Shown here: positions 22,396-35,049 of the stretch, one piece after another
How the letters are laid out: every line of letters starts with the position of its first letter
Position numbering within the stretch: the stretch's first letter is position 1
Source: Fragilariopsis cylindrus CCMP1102
Taxonomy: Eukaryota > Bacillariophyta > Bacillariophyceae > Bacillariales > Bacillariaceae
Direction: 5' to 3'
Length of the DNA stretch: 64,000 bases
Assembly: GCA_900095095.1 (NCBI GenBank)
Contig: FMBT01000303.1
Location: forward strand, 186,001 to 250,000
Translations under genes and position numbers: made by a program
Notes under the pieces: model-generated
Told to the model about the DNA's origin: nothing
The model's database searches: none
The model's input: only the letters and a program-made list of their open reading frames with translations

Positions 22396-22460
22396 TGTGT
22401 ACGGGAAGCAAAAACAGTTGGGGTGAATGGATTTGGGACTTCGGAAAGATGAAAATATTT

Positions 22461-22468
22461 TTTTATAA
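22461..22468 (-). promoter_or_regulatory. TATA-like box for the recombinase gene
   Basis: On the minus strand the sequence reads TTATAAAA about 65 bases before ATG 22395. This supports that start over the upstream open codons to 22671. No experimental or comparative support is available. Confidence 0.3.
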
Positions 22469-22671
22469 GAAGTATAAAAAAGGAGGATATGGCACCACAG
22501 GACATGTAATTTTTTTGTGAAATTTGAGGTTTTGCGTGAAATAGGTGTGAAGACTATGGGAAAAACAGAACAACCGACTAAGCATGTGTTTGAAAATTTG
22601 GATTTTTTAGGCGGGATAGACATTTGGCTAGAAAGCCAGCTGATCAAGCAGTTTTGGCGCCACAGCCACAC

Positions 22672-23552
22672 TCCTTAGCCGATTTTTCTTTAAAAAAGAA
22701 AAATGATTTCTTTTTTTTTATCTTTCTCATATCGTAGTCGTAAAGAGAAATAACACGCACACTTTCACACTCTCACACTCAAACATGGGACATCGTAAAT
22801 CAACGAGTTAAGAAAGTTAAATTTTTATATTTTAGTGTGTTACTTCTTACAGAACAAATAGCTCAATCAAACCTCTACAAGACGACACAGCACGTGTCAT
22901 GTATAGTAAATGGGTCTTTATTTTTCTATGATTTCTGACTTTCAGGGGAGCTAAAAAATAGTCATCAAATAAATCATGATCATACTCAGTCCATTCTCAT
23001 AGTGCATACAATAATAAGAAGAAGATAGTCATTGTAGATATGGTCTTGTTTTATGAGGTAAAGAAGAAGAATAAGAATAGGAATAAGATCATGTTAGTAA
23101 CTGTGACAAATCTAGTAAAGTGGCGTAGATTTTGTACAACAGGTTGTCAGTAGGGTATGCAATATTCTGTGTAAATGTGTCTAGCTACCTAAGTTCACTA
23201 GACTGAAGACTTCTAAGCAATTAATAAGGTATATAAATAGTATTATTAGAAGTGTGAGCTTAGTTGCTCTCTAAGATAGGCTATATCTACTCATATGGTC
23301 TGTCCTTGGTGGTCATTCCATAGTGACACATGTCCTAAGCCTACACTTCCCCACACTTGCAGAATCTAGACCATCAAAATAGTGTTTTGATGTAGACTAT
23401 AATAGTGAGACCAGTGGGTTAGATCTATAAGTGGAGACAGACACATATATAACTTGTTATTTGAAGCTGCCTCGCTACTACTCACCGTCTTAGAAAGACT
23501 AGTAAGTCAACAGTCGACCCGCCTATAATTATTCTATAGTATTGATACATAA
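22672..23552. other. Intergenic, transposon-flank sequence
   Basis: AT-rich and non-coding. Bases 23446-23525 (AACTTGTTATTT ... CTTAGAAAGAC ... AGTCAACAGTCGACCC) resemble 28720-28805 inside another insertion. This part is therefore probably the end of a retroelement (LTR or 3' UTR) belonging to the neighbouring relic. Confidence 0.5.
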
Positions 23553-26500
23553 TTAAGTAGGGACAGCACCAAATCTAGCATCAATGGACTGATTCAGCAC
23601 ATCTAATACCGGTTGTACTCTGTTAGTTGATCTCTTTTTCCCCAATTTTGTAAACATCCTAGTGAGTATATTTTTTACTACCTTAGTTTTCTTCTGAATT
23701 GCTGGCGGCGCCTGACTGGTTGACCGTTTTGTATTGGTTCTAGAGAATACATTGGTCAGTGGGTTGTTAAACATTCTCTTTGGGAGGCCATGTTTCCTTG
23801 TGTTTACATGCCTAGTCACCTTTGTCTTTGCCGGCCTATCAGCCGTGTAGTGCCTCCAAATTAGCATGCTTCTTTTCTGCGCCATCTCTTTGACCATCTT
23901 CATGCTATGATCTATGATGACTGGTCTCCACCTTGTTATCCATTTCTTGAGTTGCTGATTTGTTGCCTCCAGTCTTATTTCCAGTGTTTCATTAAAGATC
24001 TTTATCTCATCTTCCGGTAATACCATTTCTCTCAGTGTATATAAGTGTGTTATTTTCTTTGTGAGGGAGTCATATTCTGCTACTATTCTTCCTCCTACAA
24101 CCAGTGTGTTCCAATCGATGCACTTGTCTTTCCACATCTCCTTTATAAAGGGGACTATTGCCTGGAAGAAGGAGTGAAATGCTTCTGTTTTGTTCTTCCT
24201 TTTACCTTTGTTTGTTTCCTTATCCCTTTTCCTATTCCTCATTTTCTCTGCGTGTAATCTTGGATGCTTCAATCGTACTCTGTTAACATAAGCTCTCTGA
24301 TATATCCTCCACACTGCTTCGTGAATTTTCCTCTTAGCAGATTGTCCCAACCTATCAACAGTTGTTCATCAATGAGTAGTCATATCGTTCCATTCCTTTC
24401 TGACCTCTTATTCTGAACATTGTATTGGTCATGCACTCTCCCAAGAAGTAGGCCATGATCCCCTCCTGCAGTATGTCACATATTTTCCCATCTACTGTCA
24501 GCCTTCTTAGTGTCTTTATCTGATTTATGATACTTCGTCTGTGTGCCTTCCTTTTTCCACAAGTAATATGTGATTGTCATCTTCTACTGGTTGCCAACAT
24601 GATGCACACCTCTTGTCATGAGACTGATCTCTTTGGTGCACCCTATTCCCTGTTGGCAGTTTCCCACTGCAAAATTTGTGCATCCATTGTATTCCATTCT
24701 TCACAATGTACTTTTTGTATACCGGCCTGAGTATGTCCCAATCCACTGTGTCAAAGATGGTGTTGCTCCATCCAAACTTGTCAAAGTAGTACTTCTTTAG
24801 CTGCGGTACTGATAGTATCTCGCTGATGGACTGCTTGAGATCCCTTGTTATAGTTCTCTCCTTAAGATGGTACTGGACTACTGTGTCCGGGTCCATGAGA
24901 ACTTTTGGCTTTTCTTGTAATCTCTTCAAACCTACTGTAGCTTATTCATCTGCCTCAGAGTTCAGATATGCATCCAATGGCATTTCTGTTGTATCATCAT
25001 AGACCTTATCATCCTGATGACTTTCACCCGGATTGATTTTTGGGTATGTTGGAAACCATTGTAAAGCTCAATGTAATGCTGATAGTACGTCCCATTTGGA
25101 GTGGAGGACTGTCTTCAATGGCGCTGTGGGATAATCGCTGTATGCCTCTAGTTTCTACATCATGCTCAGGCTGTCTGTGTAGAATTGGAATTCCCCTTTT
25201 GCCTTCTCAGTGTATGAAAGAATGTCATCGTACTGTATCAACTTCGTAATCAGCCTTACTGCTGCAAGGAATGCACATATTTCCAACCTAAATGACAGTG
25301 GATCGTGTCCTACTGGTTGTCCATAGCAAGTTAGTAGTATCGTTCCTTCTGTATCAGCCAATACAAAACCCAAAGATCTCTTGTATGGTATGGTACTTCC
25401 GTCTGTGGCAATAAGAATTTTCCCTGCAGTCTTCAACTGTTCATATATTTGGATCGGTACTGTGTGGAAATCTACCTGTATGTAGTAGTGTGATATGTGT
25501 TCCGGTTGTTGCAATAGGGCCGATAGAAAGTTTGTTGGTGTTGCCTTCTGTTTGACTTCACCTGTATCGAGAACCTGATAGAAAAGAAATCCTCCATCCG
25601 TCCGTCGCAGCAAAGACATCAACTGGGACTGTGTCCTCCAGCAATCTATTTACGTTGTCATGCTGTACAAAATCAAATGTCTCACTGCCTACTCCTTGAT
25701 GGCAATCAAAGCTAAATACTCCCTGTGTATGCCAATTTTTCCTGTAACTCCTATATAATACATTTTTGTTGTTTGAATAATAAAATGGCCACAGCCTCTC
25801 CGAGTCAATTGCTTGTACTAACCAGTCACCCAATGGCAATCGTAATCTTACTCATTTCCCCGTTGCTTTGACTTTGTCTATTCCTGTTGTGCATATATGT
25901 TGTACATCGGGTCTATTGAAGCTGAACATAGTGTCCTGAGAAACTTCCTCCATATACCCCATGTTGCTTCATTCAGACGCTGTTGCTTGATTTCTGAAAG
26001 TCTCGAGCTACTCTGTTGGATACTGCGTTGCCCTTTGTGTACATTAGGTATAATGAATGTCCCATCTGCTGTACATAGGTCTGAAATTCTTTTCACATGA
26101 AGATAGCTTTTACACCAGTACAATTTTCTAATTTCCATGTTTGTATAATGCTTTAGGTGTTCCATCTGCAATGATGTCGCCTGTGACGGCGTCATCATTG
26201 CATCCATTATATGTTCATCTCCACTTCTTTCCACCACTGGATGTGGCACACATGCTATCTCCAGACTGCCATCTGTTTTTGCCAAGAAACGTCCCATGTT
26301 AGCGTAGTAGTACCCCTCCAGATGAGGCGCTCTTCCCTTTGGGTATTGTAGTAGTGGCAGGGAAATTACAGATGCATGTTGAAACCATCGAAGAAATACT
26401 GTTGCTATGTCCTTGCCATACCCTGGTGTTCTCATCTGACGAATTAGGTTTTCCACTGATGATATTCCTTGTTCACTGTGCAGATCTTGACAGCCGATGC

Positions 26501-27577
26501 CTCCGTAGGATCAAGTGCCAAAGACTAATGAGTGATCATGAGTGCGAATGATGCCTATCTTATTTAACAATGCTGGTATGTATTTTTGTTGAAGTCCATG
26601 CAGTTGCGATGGACTCATGACACATACTAAGTGGGTATCCTATGCTACTTTGAAAGACTCCCGTGTAATGCACCCAGGCACAGCGTGGTGACATTGCGGA
26701 GCATGCCAATTTTCTTACCAAGACTTTGGATCTCTTTGTAAGGTCCCTATGTTGATGACGTTGGTTTTGGCTGATTCCCTGTTTTGTTCCCAGGAAGCTG
26801 TACTACATTGAAAATGGAGATATGGGTTTGAGTACCACATCCTTTTTGTTGAGCCTGTCTTGTACAATGATTTCAATATCCGGATCTGCAGGTGCAACAA
26901 CCGGCCCTCCGGTCTCCATACCATTTTCTCGTGTCCAAAGTTGATGTATCCTATCATTTCGTCTACATTCTCTGATATTAAATCGCTTGACATCCATAGG
27001 TTGTTACTTCGCAGATAGTTTAATAAGCTGTTCCGCAACTCTAACTCGTTGTATTGCATTGTTGCTTTGATGAAATTTCTGTACGTTGTAGATCCTTTGT
27101 TTTCATATACCTCAAGGAAATCTTTGAAGGCTGCTTCAGTTTGTGGATATTCTTGAATAGTCGTAGAGGGTTTTGGTTGCGGAAACATGTTGTTATTCGT
27201 TGGGTGGAATGTAATACCTGGTGACTTTATCATCGTCTGTGTCAATGCTGCTTGGAACTCTGCGTCTGGGTCTTTGTTTGTTATTGTCTTTGGGTTGAAA
27301 CTGATTCAGTTGATGCTACGTTGTTGTTGTCCTTTGGTTTCTTCTTGCCTGGTCTTGTTGTTGTCCATCCTTCTTCATCGGTGTTGTTGTCATGGCAATT
27401 ATCGGTATGTTGTGATACAGATTTTGCTAAAATCATTTCTCCATCATTTTTCCTCGGATTTTCATTCTTTTTGTAGCTTGAATTGGTTCCTACAGATAAT
27501 TCGTTGACTATGCTATCAATACTGTCAAAATTCCATCCTGCTTGAATAGTATTTGACATGATTACCATGGTCGACAC
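23553..27577 (-). pseudogene. Decayed retroelement polyprotein with RNase H
   Basis: Consecutive minus-strand pieces of one polyprotein in broken frames. 27577-27281 and 27245-26715 are the N-terminal parts. 26456-25878 carries the LYWCKSYLHVKRISDL region common to algal reverse-transcriptase-like proteins. 25622-25155 is an RNase H domain (IATDGS, GFVLAD, LEICAFLAAVRL, FYTDS). 24929-24525 has WMHKFCSGKLPTG and CASCWQPVEDDNHI. 24350-23553 is the basic C-terminus. Stops and shifts separate the pieces, and no intact reverse transcriptase palm (xxDD) could be seen, so the element is dead. Family assignment is from remembered motif similarity only. Confidence 0.65.
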
Positions 27578-28315
27578 CTCAATTTGAAGGTTGACAAAAT
27601 ATTTCTACGTAGGTTCTTACGTAGATTTAGTACTAGTTGTTTTAGTAGATGTGTAACAAAGGCGCGTGTTTTAATTTATTTCAAACAAAAAGAGTAAGAA
27701 GCAGTCCAAATAAAGGGATGACAAACAATCATGTATTAACAAGTGCACCCAAGAATTGTAAAACATGGAATATAAGGGAAGGTTGGGTAGAAAACTGTAA
27801 GAATCCATATCAACAGGTTCGTTACGTTGCAGCACCGTTTGTGCAGGACAGACTTGACAGTTCTGTTCCTGTGATCCAGGAACATTATATTGTGCATCAT
27901 GCCATGTGTTACACGTTCATCATGTCTTATCAGGTGGCTGTTCTTATGAAAAGCATCTGCGCACCAAAAAAAGACAATTAAACATGGGAAATTAACTATT
28001 TTTTTCTATGTATGATTGCAACATAATCATGTTCTACTCTAATTTAGCTAAAGGTAACTGATATAGATCTTTTTAGAATTGAATGTAGTCTAGTAGTTGT
28101 CTTTGATTGGAAGCTGGGTCTCTTTTGCTTGTCAACTTGTCACCTCAATACACACACTCATTGAATTTAATGAGTGTCACTTTTCCAGTTTTGGGGTGTA
28201 CTTCATACTACAGTAGTAACACATCAACCACAATACCATTGAATTCAATGAAAGGGGGTTTGATAAACTACATACAAAGAGCTCTTTAACCATTGTGCAG
28301 TGTTTTAGGTGACGT
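27578..28315. other. Intergenic with palindromic motifs
   Basis: No supported gene; the 110-aa frame at 27649-27981 has no recognisable features. Contains TACTACAGTAGTA at 28206-28218 and palindromes of the form CATTGAATT(C/T)AATG near 28150 and 28237, with a further copy near 28352. Confidence 0.5.
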
Positions 28316-28582
28316 CTAAGTAGCTATGGCAAAGTAACGAAGATCAAAAGTCATTGAATTCAATGACCCCCCTGCCCCCCCCCCCCCCCTGGCAGGCAGT
28401 ATAATAAAGTGCTTCACTTCTACATGTTGCGTTCTTCTTGTTGGTTGTTGTGCATTAGCTAATCTAACTGCACCTTGATTATCAGCTAAAAATTGGTGAT
28501 CAGTTGGTGCATCCATAATAATGCCAATTTCTTCTAACATCCGTCTTAAGTATAAAGCTGCTTTACCAGCATCTACCATGTT

Positions 28583-29205
28583 TAACAGACGGTAGGTGTA
28601 CCGGCTTCTGATTATCTCATATAAGTTACTATATCACCACATATGTTCGCGCTAGGATTTAGTGAAAGATCAGAAAAATTGCGCTGAAGCTAGTTTTTCT
28701 TATTCGTTATCCTACAATCTCATTATATAACTTGTTATTTAATAGCTGCCGCTTTGCTCCTCAACTTCTTAGAAAGACAGAAGAGTCAGCAGTCAACCCA
28801 CCAAACAATCTCATTACACGTGTAAACATATGAAAAATTGCGCAAAATGCTGCAAGTTTTAAAAACCCTGTTGACGCGCCGGGCAAGACAATTGTTCATA
28901 TTCTTACACGTGTAGTAAAAAAGAGGAATGTAGGATAAGGATTGAGTTGGTTGAGTTGAATAATTTTTTCCACTAAATCTGCGAAAACATAATTTCGAAC
29001 GTATGTGTCACGCGCATGTGCGCATGATATCAACTACGACTCTGGATAATAGTGTCTCACTAGTGACTCAAATTGGGTTTCATATACAAGATATCAACAT
29101 TATGTGTGATACATATGATACTCGAAACATTACAAATAGCTTGTACCAATAATTTCTACTTTAGTTAAACATATTTGACTATTTACTGCTTGTAATGCTC
29201 TATTA
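28583..29205. mobile_element. 623-bp insertion with 5-bp target duplication, possibly a solo LTR
   Basis: Inserted into the RNase H part of the copia relic. ATGTT at 28578-28582 is repeated at 29206-29210. Deleting the insert plus one copy joins TEAEFTN to MVDAGKAALYL in frame. The ends are TAACAGACGG and GCTCTATTA, a weak inverted pair, and there is no coding frame. A 5-bp duplication fits an LTR element. About 80 bp (28720-28805) resemble 23446-23525, so this family has another copy in the window. Confidence 0.75.
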
Positions 29206-29659
29206 ATGTTGGTGAATTCAGCTTCAGTTGAGCTTTGCGCTATAGTTGGTTGTAGTCTTGTTTGATAACAGACTGCTGCTCCTGCTAACATCATAACAAT
29301 ATCTTTCAATGGCCTTCTTTCCGTACGGTCTGAGGCCCAGGTGGTGTTGCATGATTCTGTAATTTCTAATGCTTTCCATTGCTAATCAAATTCTAGGGTT
29401 GGTTCTAATCCAATAGGTAGATTGATACGCGGTTGTGGCCTCCAGTATATTAGTCCATCCTTCTTTGTTGCATTCAGATAAGCAAAGACTTGCCTGACTG
29501 CTTCATAATGAATTTGAGCTGGATGGTGTGAGTGTTGACTTAATGTTATTACTACAATTGAAATATGGACTCAACATACAGTTAGTGCATAAATTAATCC
29601 ACCAATTGTTTGTCTATAACTAAATCTCATTCTTGTTTCCAATTCCTTCTGTCCTTTAA

Positions 29660-30250
29660 CAGGATTCAAGCTATGGCTCGGGGTGCCGAGCCACTTTTGG
29701 GGGTGTATTTTTCAGGGGGACATTTCTCCCTCAAAAATCGGGCCTATACCCCCCTATTGAGACACAGCGCGTCTCCGAATTAGGGCACGTGTCTTTTTAT
29801 ATACTCAATAGGAGTCCCGTTTGCTTTGTATGGGCCGCACCTACAGCGTAATACGGGGCAATAATAATAAATCGGAAGAGCCAAAGGGGAAAATTCGCGG
29901 TTAGCGCTAAGTATCGCGTTAAATGTGTGCCTGCGCGATAATTTTATTTTTTAAATACTCAAATTATTTGAACACCACAATAATTTTATTTTTTAAATAC
30001 TCAAATTATTTGAACACCACTACGAATCAAATAACTACTGTTGTGGTGGAGATGGAAACATCACACTGAGCTTGTTAGACAGACCTTGGTTCGATCCTTA
30101 CATGCGTCGAATATATATCGATTTCTGCTACTATTTATATTATTATCAGCTTCCAAAGTTTTTCATTTTTTTTTTTTTTTTTAGATGGAAATTATCGCGT
30201 GTTTTTTACTAGTAAAAATACGCCCAAAATTCCTTATAGCTTGAATCCTG
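29660..30250. mobile_element. 591-bp non-autonomous DNA transposon (MITE) flanked by TTAA
   Basis: Perfect terminal inverted repeats CAGGATTCAAGCTAT / ATAGCTTGAATCCTG, flanked by TTAA at 29656-29659 and 30251-30254. Removing the element and one TTAA restores copia codons RGPESI-KGQKELETRM. TTAA is the piggyBac-type target; because the flank is palindromic, a TA or TAA duplication cannot be excluded. Inside are a subterminal hairpin (GGCTCGGGGTGCCGAGCC), a 41-bp tandem duplication (29939-30021) and a T run near 30163-30180. It has no coding capacity. Confidence 0.85.
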
Positions 30251-31520
30251 TTAATTGATTCTGGACCTCTACTTGTTTGAATATCTGCTTGGTACTTCTA
30301 ATCGCTTTTCCTTGGTGTTGGTGGAGACCTAATCTTCAAATTGTCCCAACCATGGTGAGACACAATCTTTTCAATGTAGGTTGCATAGTGAACGTGGCTG
30401 TAATATCTTGTTTGTTCCACATTGACACCATTAAATTTATTAATTGTTCCTAATTGATTCACAATGGATTGGTCATCCGGTCTTGTAATTGTTTTCCTAT
30501 TCGGTCACACTCCTTTGAGTCCTTGTACGCAACTAGAAAATCATCTACTTGTTGAAGGATCAGAGTAAGATTATCGTCTTCATCTCTTTTGTAATAGAAA
30601 CAAGGTTCATGTACCGTTGCTGTGAATCCTAGTTCATCTGTAATCATCTTCGAGATGTACTTGTCCCAAAGTCAAGGTGATTCCAGATGTCCTTGTATAG
30701 TGCTTTCTTAACTGGTATAACATAGCCTTCAGGGATTGGGTCGTTTCCTAGATGCTCCTCCCACCACTGTCAAGACTGGTCGTCCGGTTTCATAAAGAAT
30801 GGAGATGTTGGTGCCAGTGCTTCTGCAACAGCATTACCTACATCATATCCTTTACAGATTAGATTCATTGCTGCTGAAATTGCCCATGTCAGTCGGTGTA
30901 CTGGCTGTTCAACACATGCTGCATATGTTTCAGCCAGTGTAATTGCTGCTCCATATTGAGAGCCTCCATTACATGTACCTCTAGATTTCTGTATTGTATC
31001 ACCTGTTAATGGATCCTCTTTGTTCACAGCTCCAAACATACCAACCTTTGCATACCGGTCCAATTGCTTCCACTCTGATTTCAAAAAATCATCCCATTCT
31101 GGAGTTAGCTTGAGTTTATTCCTTTTCGTAAGATTGATCTTCACCTTTTCTTTAATTGAGTTGACTGAATCTATCTGTTGCGACCAGTCCATCTTATCAA
31201 CCCATGTGTCCTCTTCATCGTTGATGCTGTTAAGTTATGAAAAACTGTTACATTAAAACATTTAGGCGCCGAAATAATATTTTTTTCGTTTTCAACGACT
31301 GGAAAATTGTCCCTGAAAAAAAGTTGAAAGTCATGATACGTAACCTTCCTGTTGTCTACAATCATTCTCAATGGATCATTGAATTTGAATTCAGAGTGAC
31401 AACAATGCATCAACATAGTACCGGTATCTAATAACAACCGAATCAATACCACCACCACTAACCAAAAAGGAAGATAATCAACGAATCGCCACCACAGTAG
31501 CTAACTCCCATGCTTGCAAT

Positions 31521-33021
31521 ATGTCCCGCCAACGGCGATTGTCGTCTGCCATTTTAATTACAATCTTCTTTCTCTGCAATTATACATATTTGATGAAATC
31601 TTTCACATCTGTTGAATTCGGCGTTGACTTATCTATCTTACCATCATTACTAAAAACGACGACGACGAAAACTACTACTAAAACTATAGCGACCGATTAT
31701 CATTATTCCCGAAATACAAACATAAGGAACGAAACTACTTCTTCCGAGGAGGCGATAAGTACTTCAAACATACTACAGGAAAAATTTCTAGGCAACAAAT
31801 CGTCATCTTCAAGAGTCGGATTCCACATCTTTCGGCGACCAGAAGTAACGGATAGCATTATTATCTTAGGCGAGCGTCATAGTGGTACAACTTTCTTCAC
31901 GAAATACTTGCAAGATTGCTTCCCAAATGTCACCGTAAAAGATACTTTAATTAATAACAAACATTGGCTTCAACCCGACCCCGAACGGGTTGAGTATCTA
32001 TTGAATGTTGTTAATTCCGAGTCCGAAGCCGACGACGAGACGGAACTATCATCGTGGCGGGAAATTGTCAAAAATGGGATATCAAATAAGAATCAAAAGA
32101 GCAACCATCTCAGGAAATATTATTTTGAGAATTCTTTGGTCATCGCACTATTGAGAAATCCTTACGATTGGTAAGAAATAAAGTACGCACTTGTATGTGC
32201 GATGTTGAGTGCAGTGGAAGACCAAGTACTTTTTATGTTGCTCGTACGACCAATAATTCTAACTGAATTTCTTCTACTGTGTGTGTGCGTGTGTGTGTCT
32301 GGTCCTATCTTGGTCTTGTGTCTAAAACCAAATATATTTTATTCTTGAAAGGGTCGAAGCTATGAGACGCAAACCCTGGCATTGGCCAGAACATATCTCT
32401 CTCTTTCCCTTGCCTGCACAAAATTCTTCTATCAAGTTACAGAATATTGGAAGTGGTGGCTCTTCCATTCAGAAATCTTTCGTAGGTCATACATTACTTG
32501 ACTGGAAAGAATTTGTGGATCGTCCGTTGTACTTGAGAGGATACGATGAAAAGCAAGACGATACTCGTAGAGTCTGCCAAAAGGGATACCCACCAAATAC
32601 AACTTCTCCATGTCAACGCAACGCGAGGTACGCACCGAACCAACTTAAGGTAATTCCCGAAATTTTTCTCCGTCATTTACAATTTGGGATGAATGACCCT
32701 ATATACGAAAAAAATCAGGACGGAGAACCATTTCAAAATCTGTTGCAGTTGAGAGCTATGAAGTTGAAAAATTTACTCAGTATTCCGGAACGATGGGAAT
32801 TGGCAGGTATTGGATTTATTCAGTACGATAATTTACTTGGAGATCGTTTGAAATCGCTCGTGGAACAGATCGGCAGAATTATAGGAATCGTCGATGAATG
32901 TCGTGTCCTTCCACACTTTGAGAAAAAACCGTACAACATTTCCGTCGAATTTACAGATTGGATAACAAAATCAGCACAGTGGGATACAGAAAAATTGATT
33001 GGTTATCATCCTTTTGTCTAA
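31521..33021 (+). CDS. Golgi-type sulfotransferase, two exons
   Basis: A 439-aa type II membrane protein. It has a short cytosolic basic end (MSRQRRL), one membrane anchor (about residues 9-27), then a lumenal catalytic domain. The PAPS 5'-phosphosulfate-binding loop is visible as ILGERHSGTTFF (about residue 115) and the 3'-phosphate-binding region as ALLRNPYDWVEAM (about 208-221). Exons 31521-32170 and 32352-33021; the 181-nt intron has GTAAGA and AAAG ends and splits the Trp codon. The family transfers sulfate from PAPS to glycans or proteins; the substrate here is unknown. This protein family is frequent in diatoms, in keeping with sulfated cell-wall polysaccharides. The frame is intact. 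Confidence 0.85.
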
Positions 33022-33910
33022 GAATGTTGTACAACGTATCATGTCAATCATATCCATTGTTTTGGTTCTATATCTCTTCCTGTATCTTGCTCTTTATCAG
33101 TGCTATTTGAAGATAGGATATTAAAATGAGCCTATTAATGTTCTAAAATATTTATCTCATGTATACTACTACCATCTGAAAAAGCTACATGCATCTTCAC
33201 GGTATCAGCATCTCGTTTTTGGGTGATGCATAGAAACAAACCAGCATTTTTAGAAGACATTATTATACTGTATTTTGCGTCAATCCTGAGCTTCAAAGTA
33301 GCACCTACTGAAGTACAGTAGATGATAGCCGAAGCTAAATATGTTCGAACATGCGTTAACCCACAAATTAAACAACATTCGAGAACATATTCAATGTACC
33401 GTACTCTACTATTACTAATTCTTGTAGCACGAATTAGTAGAGGACAAAATGAGCAAGAATCATTATTTAAAATATGATAAAAAATTCCGGAGTACGTTAA
33501 ATTTTACGTGTTTTGTACTATATCATTATTTCTTTTGCGTGTGATCCATGTTAAATGTTTAATGTTGGTGATTTTGAGTTTCGTCATTTTCTCACAATTA
33601 TTTATTACATACACTGAATCCCCCGCCCCCCGCCCCCCCCAAAATGAAATGAACAAATCATAAAATTGTCGGGAAATCTTGTCTCTACTATAACCAAAAG
33701 AAAATACGACAAGAATAGAGAACGAGAGAGTGAGAGTGTGAGAGAGAGAGTGTGCATCTTGTCTCTACTACTACCAAAAGAAAACACGACAAGAACAGAG
33801 AGCGAGCGAGCGAGCGAGAGAGAGAGAGTGTGTGTGTGCTTGTTTGTGTGTGAGACAAAATATTATATATTCTTCCAGATAATTAAGACGATCAATCAAT
33901 CAATCAATCA
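33022..33910. other. Intergenic / promoter of the carrier gene
   Basis: No gene. Contains a C-rich run near 33620-33640 (CCCCCGCCCCCCGCCCCCCCC), the 80-bp tandem repeat annotated separately, a TATA-like ATTATATATT near 33862, and an AATC microsatellite immediately before ATG 33911. Confidence 0.6.
33676..33835 (+). repeat. 80-bp tandem repeat, two copies, with GA/GC microsatellite
   Basis: The unit begins ATCTTGTCTCTACTA at 33676 and 33756, followed by ACCAAAAGAAAA and a GAGA/GCGA run. It lies in the 5' flank of the mitochondrial carrier gene. Confidence 0.85.
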
Positions 33911-35049
33911 ATGGAACATCAAAACCCTCAACGACGGCATACACGTGCGGATGCAGCAGTCGATATGTCTCGACGTATGATTTGCGGTGGTCTCGCTGGT
34001 TGTATTGCCAAGACGGCCACGAATCCGCTAGAAAGAATTAAGATGTTAAGTCAAACAGGAGAACATGGGTCGAAACATCATTCCGTACTGTCATTGTATC
34101 GGAACATAATTAAAAATGAGGGCTTCATAGGAGGATTATGGGCAGGGAACGGAGTGAATTTACTACGGATATTTCCCGCCAAGGCGATAGTTTTTGCTAC
34201 CAATGACATGTACCAGGATTTTTTTCGACGATTAATCTCAACGACACCATCACAAGACAACAATAACAAAACGACACAGAAACTACCTAGCACTCTCTCC
34301 TTCTTGTCGGGAGGACTCGCCGGGATGACAGCATCGGCATGCACATATCCCTTAGACTTTGCTCGTGGGCGAATAAGCGGGAAATTAGCAACCCTTTCTA
34401 GTGATGGGGCAGTAAAAAAGGAATATAAGGGTATAGTATCTACGATCTTATTGACAGTCAAGGAAGAAGGCCCTAGAGCTCTATATAAAGGTGTGACACC
34501 AACATTGATCGGAGCACTTCCATATGAGGGTATTAAATTTGGAACAGTGGGTATGTTAGATACGCTCTTTCCTCCTTCTTCATCGTCGTTGTCACCTCCC
34601 TTCCGGAAAATGATCTTTGGTGGTATGGGCGGTGTAGCAGCGGGAATGATCACATATCCCAACGATACGGTACGGCGGCTCATGCAACTCCAAGGAAGTC
34701 GAGGGACTGAAACTTCTTACAGTGGATACTGGGATTGCGTACGAAAGACGTACCGAGCCGAAGGCCTGTCTCGATTCTATCGAGGTGCTACCATCAACAT
34801 ATTACGGATGGCACCAAATTCTGCTAGTAAGTTTATTGTTATTGTTATTGTCATTGATACCATTTTGATTTTCACTTAAAAGCAACAACAAAACTCATAA
34901 CAAGATTCATATTCAATACTGATACTAACACTAATAATAACCCTACTTCTTTCCTTCCCCCCGTTTCTTCTCCCGCATAAATACAAACAATACGAATAGT
35001 CCAATTCGGTTCGTACGAAATTCTAAAGCAATGGACAAGTGAATTGTAG
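33911..35049 (+). CDS. Mitochondrial carrier (SLC25) family protein, two exons
   Basis: Inner-membrane transporter of the three-repeat SLC25 fold, about 321 aa after splicing. The three signature loops are visible: NPLERIK (about residue 38), YPLDFAR (about 148) and YPNDTVRR (about 250). Each repeat also carries a glycine-rich helix (GGLAGCIAK, GGLAGMTAS, GGMGGVAAG). Exons 33911-34826 and 35000-35049; the 173-nt intron (GTAAGT...ATAG) restores the typical ending PNSAIQFGSYEILKQW. An alternative in-frame start is ATG 33965. The layout resembles the ATP-Mg/Pi, CoA and adenine-nucleotide carrier group, but the substrate cannot be fixed from motifs alone. It converges on adenosine kinase. Confidence 0.88.

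Larger units (their letters stand above)
28390..31250 (-). pseudogene. Ty1/copia retrotransposon relic (reverse transcriptase to RNase H)
   Basis: Minus-strand segments run in copia order. 31192-30770: reverse transcriptase start (SRGTCNGGSQYG, TYAACVEQPVHRLTWAI, GYDVGNAVAEALAP, FFMKPDDQ). Then GYVIPVKKALYKD, ITDELGFTATVHEPCFYYK, and the catalytic VDDFLVA near 30540. RMRFSYRQTIGGLIYALT lies near 29600. RNase H follows (AVCYQTRLQPTIAQSSTEAE near 29240; KAALYLRRMLEEIG and DNQGAVRLANAQQPTRR at 28560-28440). Several stops and shifts, and no gag or integrase, show it is dead. Two later insertions split it, and removing each with one copy of its target duplication restores the reading exactly. Confidence 0.88.

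Noticed and set aside
22396-22671. 92 extra in-frame codons upstream of the recombinase start
   Set aside because: Composition resembles non-coding sequence and it contains TATA-like tracts; ATG 22395 is the better start, though the longer form is not excluded.
30040-30110. tRNA or tRNA-derived SINE in the TTAA element (GGTTCGATCC resembles a B box)
   Set aside because: No matching A box and no T-stem pairing around the loop.
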